Under the pieces are notes generated by a model. The model was not told the origin of the DNA. It made no database searches and saw only the letters and a program-made list of their open reading frames with translations. Made by a program: the position numbers and the translations under genes. Of a stretch of DNA of 9,783 nt, positions 1 to 4,561 are shown piece after piece. Position 1 is the first letter of the stretch; each line of letters opens with the position of its first letter. This DNA is from Thermohalobaculum sp039178805 (lineage in GTDB: Bacteria; Pseudomonadota; Alphaproteobacteria; Rhodobacterales; Rhodobacteraceae), in assembly GCA_039178805.1 (NCBI GenBank), contig JBCDFC010000183.1:1-9783 (forward strand), given 5' to 3'.

Positions 1-787
1 CAACGTCGGGGCCGAGGCGAAGCTTGAGCTCATCCCAGAGCCGATCGTCGGGCCAGGCGTTCAGGTCTTCGTCAGCCGGGCATTGGATATAATAGCGCGA
101 GCGGGTGGGGGAGCGCATGCTGGCGAGGGCAAACCCCCGCTCGCTATTGGCGTAGATCAGCTCGTCCTGGCAGGGCGACACATCCGCCAGGATCCCGAGC
201 CAGCCGAAGGGATAGACGCGCTCGAACTCCGCCCGCTTGCGGGCCGGGATCGCCTGGCGAGAGGGCCCCCGGAACCCGTCGCAGCCGGCGATGAAATCGG
301 CCTCGACGCGCCAGCCCTCGCCATCGATGGAGAACGCGACCGATGGCGTCTCGGTTTCAAGATCATGAAGCGTCACGTCTTCGACCCGATGGAACATCTC
401 GGTGCCTGCGGCGCGGTGCGCGAGCATCAGGTCCTTGGTCACCTCCGTCTGGCCGTAGACCGTGACGTGACGACCGACGAGATCGCCCATGGCGACGCGG
501 AAGGTTCGTCCGTTGACCGCGAGATCGAAGCCGTCATGGACCATCCCCTCGCGCGCCAGCCGGTCGCCGATCTCGGCACGTTGCAGAACGTCGACGGTAC
601 CCTGCTCCAACACGCCCGCCCGGATGCGCGCCATGACGTGTTCCTCGGACTGCCGCTCGATCACGACCGAACGCACGCCTTTGAGCTGCAGGAGCCGTGC
701 AAGCAGCAAGCCCGACGGTCCGCCGCCGATGATGGCGACTTGCGTCTTCACGCTGTGCATGGGCGTCGCGGCGGGCTCTGCGACCAT
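1..787 (-). CDS. pobA: 4-hydroxybenzoate 3-monooxygenase (PobA), 3' end beyond window
   Basis: This FAD-dependent aromatic hydroxylase converts 4-hydroxybenzoate to protocatechuate with NAD(P)H and O2, feeding the beta-ketoadipate pathway in the cytoplasm. The visible 262 codons begin MVAEPAATPMHSVKTQVAII. They contain the FAD-binding GGGPSG (residues 21-26), the PobA signature RIRAGVLEQG, and the flavin/NADPH motif AGCDGFRGPSR. They also contain the substrate-pocket set LIYAN...S-M-R...SRYY, equivalent to Tyr201, Ser212, Arg214 and Tyr222 of the Pseudomonas enzyme. Family length is about 390, so roughly a third is missing at the left edge. The ATG at 787 is chosen because GAGGAG (794-799) lies 6 nt upstream. 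Later starts at 760 (ATG) or the GTG aligned with the Pseudomonas MKTQ start are possible but have no such ribosome site. Two positions differ from the Pseudomonas enzyme: His162 is Arg and Tyr38 is His, both in regions linked to NADPH recognition. The gene sits directly behind a decayed TRAP permease stub. Confidence 0.95.
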   Translation of the reverse strand, partial: MVAEPAATPMHSVKTQVAIIGGGPSGLLLARLLQLKGVRSVVIERQSEEHVMARIRAGVLEQGTVDVLQRAEIGDRLAREGMVHDGFDLAVNGRTFRVAMGDLVGRHVTVYGQTEVTKDLMLAHRAAGTEMFHRVEDVTLHDLETETPSVAFSIDGEGWRVEADFIAGCDGFRGPSRQAIPARKRAEFERVYPFGWLGILADVSPCQDELIYANSERGFALASMRSPTRSRYYIQCPADEDLNAWPDDRLWDELKLRLGPDV

Positions 788-789
788 CG

Positions 790-1026
790 TCAACTCCTCA
801 TGCGTGCTGGCAGAAGCAGGCAGATCGCAGGATTTGGAAGCGGCACGCCGGAATGTACCACCTCACCCACGCAGAAGGGGAGCACGCCGCGAAGGATCGT
901 GTCCATGGGTGTCTCGGGCGAGAAGCCCCTGATGAGGAAGACGTTGGGTCCGGCGGGTGGCGTGCCGAGGGCGAGCCCAACCCCGAGGATCATCGCGCCG
1001 CCGCGCGACCGGGAGCCGAGGGACCA
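790..1026 (-). pseudogene. C-terminal remnant of a TRAP transporter large permease (DctM-like)
   Basis: About 78 residues remain in frame. They resemble the extreme C-terminus of DctM/TRAP-T large subunits: W-x2-G, then G-x-GLALGTPPAGPNVFLIRG (family pattern GLITPPVGxNxFVI), then P-x-D-TILRGVLPFCVGEVV (family pattern TIFRGVLPFxxADIV), then a short last helix ending LLLP. A whole large permease is about 425-450 residues with some 12 helices, so more than 80% is gone, and no periplasmic or small subunit is nearby. The last helix has also drifted (H-S-G-V-P-L-P-N-P where the family is hydrophobic). The TGA at 790-792 sits between the pobA Shine-Dalgarno sequence and its ATG, the tight spacing of a former operon. 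The frame stays open upstream to an ATG at 1200 (136 codons in all), but codons 1-58 look repeat-derived. The TRAP assignment rests on motif recognition by eye. Confidence 0.7.
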
Positions 1027-1082
1027 GTATGAAGAGGATCGCCGCAAGGAGGCCCGGTAGAACGGCCGCCTTGCCACGCATG

Positions 1083-1096
1083 GTCCGGCAATGACG
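1083..1096. repeat. Half copy of alphaproteobacterial palindromic repeat
   Basis: The bases GTCCGGCAATGACG match the right half of the common alphaproteobacterial repeat whose translated forms include VIAGLDPAI and LDCRVKPGNDG. The half copy is in inverted orientation relative to the fuller copy at 1152-1176, so the two bracket about 55 bp of otherwise featureless DNA. It lies within 60 bp of the point where recognisable TRAP permease sequence begins. Confidence 0.55.
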
Positions 1097-1151
1097 GCAC
1101 CGCCTGTACCGGTCGGGTCGCTCGTGGTCTGACCGACACTCTGGGTTTCGT

Positions 1152-1176
1152 CGTTGGCGGACTTGATCCGGCAATC
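1152..1176. repeat. Imperfect palindromic repeat (VIAGLDPAI/DCRxKxxND type)
   Basis: This is a stem of 8-base arms (1154-1161 and 1167-1174) with one G-G mismatch and a 5-base loop CTTGA. On the minus strand it translates as DCRIKSANDE, a typical in-frame reading of this repeat family found at gene ends in Alphaproteobacteria. There is no T-tract, so it is not a convincing terminator. Confidence 0.65.
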
Positions 1177-1196
1177 CCACTTACCCAAGGGCGCCT

Positions 1197-1910
1197 TCAT
1201 GGGGTCGGTTCGCTAGATCCCCGGGTCGAGCCCGGGGATGACGTGAGTGCATGATTTCCGTCTGAATCGGACTGCTTGCTCTTGCGCCGGGCGATCAGCG
1301 CCGCCGCGGGCCCATTGTTCGGGACGGCGCGCACCTCGAACTCTCCGGTTTCCATTAGATCGTTCGCCACGGTCTCGCGCGACAAGAACTGCCCCGTGCC
1401 ACGCCAGATGATCGCTTGGCGCATTAACCAGGCGGCCGGGGCGCCAGCGGGTTGCGTTGCACAAAATGCGAGGCAGAGGACGCCGCCCGGCCGCACCACT
1501 CGGCAAAGCTCACGCAGGGCAGTTTCCGGACGCGGCACAGTCTCCAGCGCCCAAGCACAGGTGACGATGTCGAACGTCGCGTCGTCGAAGGGCAGAGCCT
1601 CCAACCGGCCCTTAACCCGGCGCACCGGCATGTCGGCGCAAAGCGTCAGCATGGCATCGGATGGATCGAGGAGCGTCACACCTTCTGGCGCAATCCCTTC
1701 GGCCAACAACCCCCGCGCAAAAGCGCCCGTCCCACACCCCGCATCGAGCAGCTTGGTGCTGGGCGAGGCGAGCGCCCGTACCGAGGCCTCGAGCGCGACC
1801 TGAGCCTCACCGCCTGCGTGCTTTAGCCAGCGACGGTGTAGACGGTCGTAATCGGGCGCGAGCCGGTCGTAGAGCCCGGTCAAGTCGCGATCACTGTTCT
1901 CGATCAGCAT
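1197..1910 (-). CDS. Class I SAM-dependent methyltransferase with repeat-derived tail
   Basis: A soluble Rossmann-fold methyltransferase of the Methyltransf_11/UbiE type; the substrate is unknown. Motif I is KLLDAGCGTGAFA (residues 53-65), the acidic residue after strand 2 is LLDPSD (80-85), LPFDDATFDIV (106-116) is the post-II region, and RVVRPGGVLCLAF (137-149) is motif III. I use the ATG at 1910 (237 residues) because GGGGAG (1920-1925) lies 9 nt upstream; the TTG at 1919 would touch that site. The gene starts 18 bp after the preceding methyltransferase, its ribosome site sitting just after that stop, so the two are co-transcribed. The conserved fold ends near residue 210 (ALIARRK). The last 24 residues are Ser/Pro/Gly-rich and come from flanking DNA and the palindrome at 1217-1239. 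The TGA overlaps an ATG at 1198-1200. Confidence 0.88.
   Translation of the reverse strand: MLIENSDRDLTGLYDRLAPDYDRLHRRWLKHAGGEAQVALEASVRALASPSTKLLDAGCGTGAFARGLLAEGIAPEGVTLLDPSDAMLTLCADMPVRRVKGRLEALPFDDATFDIVTCAWALETVPRPETALRELCRVVRPGGVLCLAFCATQPAGAPAAWLMRQAIIWRGTGQFLSRETVANDLMETGEFEVRAVPNNGPAAALIARRKSKQSDSDGNHALTSSPGSTRGSSEPTP
1217..1239. repeat. Perfect 9-bp palindromic repeat (VIPGLDPGI type)
   Basis: Arms ATCCCCGGG (1217-1225) and CCCGGGGAT (1231-1239) are perfectly complementary around the loop TCGAG. One minus-strand frame gives HVIPGLDPGI, the familiar translation of this dispersed alphaproteobacterial repeat. It lies inside the last codons of the upstream methyltransferase, where the reading frame used gives TSSPGSTRGSS instead. 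It could form a very stable mRNA hairpin near the 3' end, but no U-run follows on either strand. Confidence 0.8.
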
Positions 1911-1928
1911 CTGGTTCAACTCCCCTGC

Positions 1929-2588
1929 TCACGCTGCGCCACTGTCGGACGACGGGCGCCGCGCGACGATGAAGGGGCTGAGCCGGCCTTTGCCGAAATG
2001 CGTGGTCTGCTCGATCTCGAACTGCGCATCCTCAAGCTGCCTGATGAGATCGGCTTCATCGAGAAAGGCGACATGGGGGGCGAAACCCACGAGCCTCATC
2101 AGCCGCACCAAGACACGTATCGGCAGCGATGCGTGCTTGAGACACACGGTCTTGGAGATGAGGAGCCCGCCGGGTTTCAGCTGCGCGCGCACCTGGCGCA
2201 GAACGGCGGGCAGGTCCTCGACCAGATGCAGCAGGCTGTAGGCGCAGATGGCATCGAAGGGTTGGCCCTCGACCGCCGCTCCCGCATCCGCCTGATGAAA
2301 GGCGATGTTGGTCTGTGCGTCCGCGCCCAGCTTCGATCTCGCGATCTCGATCATGCGATGAGAGCCGTCGGTCGCCGTCATGCGCGCGACGGCAGAGGCG
2401 AGGTGCAGGGCCGTCCCCCCTGTGCCACAGCCGATCTCGAGAACATGATCCGTGGGACGCAGCAGCGATGCGACCTTCGTCAACTTCTCTTCATAGGCCG
2501 CCTGATCAGCGATGGGTTTGCGGGCGTATTTCGGGGCCATGCGATCCCAGAATGTCTCCTGGGCGCTGGCGGTAGGCGTGGATAGCAT
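1929..2588 (-). CDS. Class I SAM-dependent methyltransferase
   Basis: A 219-residue soluble methyltransferase, first gene of the minus-strand operon. An N-terminal helix FWDRMAPKYARKPI (13-26) precedes motif I HVLEIGCGTGGTALHLA (48-64). The strand-2 acidic residue is in MTATDGS (70-76), followed by FDAICAYSLLHLVEDL (111-126) and LKPGGLLISKT (137-147). These are hallmarks of the Methyltransf_11/25 superfamily; the acceptor cannot be read from them. The ATG at 2588 has AGAGGT (2594-2599) 5 nt upstream. It is divergent from a LysR-type regulator, the usual arrangement for a LysR target, so this operon is probably controlled by that protein. It shares only the fold with the downstream methyltransferase and is not an obvious recent duplicate, so the pair may act on successive or different substrates. 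Confidence 0.88.
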   Translation of the reverse strand: MLSTPTASAQETFWDRMAPKYARKPIADQAAYEEKLTKVASLLRPTDHVLEIGCGTGGTALHLASAVARMTATDGSHRMIEIARSKLGADAQTNIAFHQADAGAAVEGQPFDAICAYSLLHLVEDLPAVLRQVRAQLKPGGLLISKTVCLKHASLPIRVLVRLMRLVGFAPHVAFLDEADLIRQLEDAQFEIEQTTHFGKGRLSPFIVARRPSSDSGAA

Positions 2589-2641
2589 GGGTCACCTCTT
2601 GTGTTCGCGATGGGAATAGCCATGCGCCAAGGAATGGGAAA

Positions 2642-2669
2642 TTGCTCAAAACTGCATATGAGCTATACA
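2642..2669 (+). promoter_or_regulatory. Probable lysR promoter giving a leaderless transcript
   Basis: A -35-like TTGCTC (2642-2647) and a -10-like TATACA (2664-2669) are separated by 16 bp. The expected transcription start, about 7 nt after the -10, falls at or next to the regulator's ATG at 2677. No purine-rich Shine-Dalgarno sequence precedes that ATG, which fits a leaderless mRNA. The promoter call is by eye. Confidence 0.45.
2644..2663. promoter_or_regulatory. Inverted repeat, candidate LysR operator
   Basis: GCTCA (2644-2648) and TGAGC (2659-2663) form 5-bp arms around a 10-bp AT-rich spacer in the divergent methyltransferase/lysR gap. A T-N11-A pattern also occurs (2646/2658). The site overlaps the region between the -35 and -10 of lysR, so binding would repress lysR. 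It lies about 55-75 bp upstream of the methyltransferase start, a normal position for LysR activation. Confidence 0.5.
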
Positions 2670-2676
2670 TAAATCG

Positions 2677-3618
2677 ATGAACTGGGCAGCGATATCCTTT
2701 GACTGGAACCAGGTTCGTGCGTTCCTCGCAACGGCGGAGGAAGGTTCGTTCAGCGGTGCTGCGCGGGCGTTGAAGAGCACGCAGCCGACCATCGGCCGGC
2801 AAGTATCGGAGCTTGAGGCGACGCTCGGCGTGACACTCTTCGAGCGCAGTGTGCGGGGGCCAACCCTCACCGGGGCGGGGGCCGAGCTTTTGCACCATGT
2901 GCGCTCGATGGCGGAGGCTGCGACGCTCATCTCGATGGTTGCGGACGGTCAATCGCAGGAGGTGAAGGGCGTCGTCACCGTGACTGCGACCGACCTGCTA
3001 TCCGCCGTCACGCTGCCCGCAATCCTCGCGCCGCTGCGTGAGACGGCGCCGGGCATTTGCATCCGGATCGTCGCGGCGAGCGACATTCGCGATTTGATGC
3101 AGCGGGAGGCCGATATCGCGATCCGTCATGTTCGACCGGATCAGCCCGACCTCATCGCCCGGCATATCGGGGACTTCCGCGCGAACCTTTACGCTTCGAG
3201 CCGTTATCTCGACCGCGTGGGCAGGCCAAGCACGCTGCAGGAGATCGCCAACCACCCCTTCATAGGTCCGCTTGAGCAGGAGCGGATGATCGCAACCTTG
3301 CGACATCTCGGCATGCCGTTTCGGGCCGAGAACTTTGTGATGTCGAGCGACAGCGGCATGGTCGTTTGGGAGATGCTGAAGGCGGGCTACGGTATTTCGT
3401 TACTGCCCGAGGTTCTTTGCGATGGGGAACCGGGCCTTGAGAAGGTTTTCGGAGCGTTCACACCGATCCAGTTTCCGATCTGGCTTGTCACGCATCGTGA
3501 GCTGCAAACGAGCCAGCGGATCCGGGTCGTTTTCGATCAGCTTGCTCGCGGTTTGGCAGAGGCAGCGCGGCCACGCGCCGAGGCACCCGGACACGAGGCC
3601 AGCGAAGCGCTTGTTTAG
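2677..3618 (+). CDS. LysR-family transcriptional regulator
   Basis: A 313-residue DNA-binding regulator of standard length (about 300). The winged HTH spans roughly residues 8-67: FDWNQVRAFLATAEEGSFSG, AARALKSTQPTIGRQVSELE, then LGVTLFERS and LTGAGAELL. The effector-binding domain covers about 95-295, with VTVTATDLLSAVTLPAIL at its start and a late G-Y-G-I-S-L-LP segment. The last 20 residues are Ala/Glu-rich and look disordered. It is divergent from the two-gene methyltransferase operon, which is its most likely target, with autoregulation through the operator-like repeat just upstream. No ribosome site precedes ATG 2677, but this start places the HTH at the correct distance from the N-terminus. 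The stop overlaps the stop of the convergent AraC-family gene. The inducer cannot be inferred. Confidence 0.93.
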   Translation: MNWAAISFDWNQVRAFLATAEEGSFSGAARALKSTQPTIGRQVSELEATLGVTLFERSVRGPTLTGAGAELLHHVRSMAEAATLISMVADGQSQEVKGVVTVTATDLLSAVTLPAILAPLRETAPGICIRIVAASDIRDLMQREADIAIRHVRPDQPDLIARHIGDFRANLYASSRYLDRVGRPSTLQEIANHPFIGPLEQERMIATLRHLGMPFRAENFVMSSDSGMVVWEMLKAGYGISLLPEVLCDGEPGLEKVFGAFTPIQFPIWLVTHRELQTSQRIRVVFDQLARGLAEAARPRAEAPGHEASEALV

Positions 3619-4463
3619 TCGGCAGCTGCGGCGGTGACCGCCTGCTGATATCGAAGCGGGCTCATGCCATAGGCGGTTTTGAAGGTTCGCGAAAAGTGGC
3701 TCTGATCGGCGAAGCCGAGGGCTTGGCTGATCTCGACCAGGGCATGGCCCTTTCGCAGCATGCGCTTGCTTTCCCGAAGGCGAAGATCGCGCAGATATAT
3801 GCCCGGCGTCATATCGAAGGCGGCCTTGAGGTCTCGGATCACCTGAAACCGTGTGACCCCGCCCAGATCGGCCAGCATGTCTAGGTCGAGCTTGTTCGAG
3901 AGACCCGCTCTCAGCGCTGAATCGTAAGCGCGCGCCCGCGCCTCGCTCCGACGCTGCCCGCGCACAGCCGCCGCTCTTTCCTGCATCGCGACCGCAAAGG
4001 CATCGGCCAAAAGTTCGAGCTGCTGGAGATCGGCTTCTTCCATGTCGTCGGGGCCGCTGACCGGGTTGGAGAGCCTTTTGTGAACGCCCGCGAGCCGCCC
4101 GGCGAGGCAAGGGCCGTCGAGCACGGTCTGGAACGCCGGTGGCTCGCTCCGCGCCTCCGCCACGCCGACCAGATCGGCCACCAGCTCGGCTGAGACGTAC
4201 CAGCATCGATGCGCCCAGTTGGTCTGCCCAATCGGCTCGCAATCATGGCTCATGCCCGGGGGCACGATGACGATCTGCCCGGTCTGCACGGCGCGCTCCG
4301 CACGGCCGACCCGGAGAAGCTTCCTGCCCTCGGTGACTACGATCACGGAGTATTCGTCATGCGCGTGCCGGTCGTAGCGATGCGCGCCGGGCTCGGCCAT
4401 GTGCCGCTCCAAGCCGCCGCTCAGCCTTAGCGCGGTGTGGGGTGCACACCGTTCGTTGTTCAT
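3615..4463 (-). CDS. AraC-family transcriptional regulator with cupin sensor domain
   Basis: A 282-residue regulator. The N-terminal cupin (about 20-100) carries H33-A-H35-D-E37 and, later, PPGMSH (68-73), the pattern of AraC_binding domains that sense small ligands. The C-terminal double HTH (about 185-275) has LADLGGVTRFQVIRDLKAAF and EISQALGFADQSHFSRTFK, followed by the classic GMSPLRYQ ending. The frame is open to 4565, but I choose the ATG at 4463 because GGAAGTGAG (4468-4476) is correctly spaced and the extra 34 residues are Arg-rich with no domain. It lies 98 bp downstream of the large secreted-protein gene on the same strand and could regulate it or be co-transcribed with it; the sequence does not decide. 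Its TAA overlaps the TAG of the convergent lysR (3615-3618), leaving no room for terminators. Confidence 0.92.
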   Translation of the reverse strand: MNNERCAPHTALRLSGGLERHMAEPGAHRYDRHAHDEYSVIVVTEGRKLLRVGRAERAVQTGQIVIVPPGMSHDCEPIGQTNWAHRCWYVSAELVADLVGVAEARSEPPAFQTVLDGPCLAGRLAGVHKRLSNPVSGPDDMEEADLQQLELLADAFAVAMQERAAAVRGQRRSEARARAYDSALRAGLSNKLDLDMLADLGGVTRFQVIRDLKAAFDMTPGIYLRDLRLRESKRMLRKGHALVEISQALGFADQSHFSRTFKTAYGMSPLRYQQAVTAAAAD

Positions 4464-4491
4464 CGGGCTCACTTCCGTCGTTTGAAGCCCG
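4464..4491 (-). promoter_or_regulatory. Inverted repeat around the araC-type gene's ribosome site
   Basis: CGGGCT (4464-4469) and AGCCCG (4486-4491) are 6-bp complementary arms around 16 bases. In the minus-strand leader the ribosome-binding GGAAGTG lies mostly in the loop, and the second arm abuts the ATG at 4463. It could be a translational control hairpin or a DNA operator. The arms are short, so chance is possible. Confidence 0.3.
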
Positions 4492-4561
4492 GTTCGCACG
4501 CTGGGCCGACGGCACGCGCACAGGCGGCGGACTATCCCGCGCGCCCTGCGACCATTTCGTT

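Noticed and set aside
83..1060. 325-codon open frame on the plus strand opposite pobA
   Set aside because: The minus strand encodes unmistakable PobA motifs; the plus translation is Arg/His/Asp-rich and runs through both pobA and the TRAP remnant.
1084..1115. Reading PTGTGGAVIAG in the chimeric frame as the TRAP motif PTEAxAVGAxG
   Set aside because: VIAG here is the translated half repeat at 1083-1096, so the resemblance is more likely coincidental; I limit the TRAP remnant to 790-1026.
1217..1239. Palindrome considered as a Rho-independent terminator of the methyltransferase operon
   Set aside because: It lies before the stop codon and no T-run follows on either strand. It matches a dispersed repeat family instead.
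3400..4242. 280-codon minus-strand frame overlapping the AraC-type gene and lysR
   Set aside because: It is the +1 shadow of the AraC-family frame, extremely Arg/Gly/Ser-rich, and extends across the 3' end of lysR.
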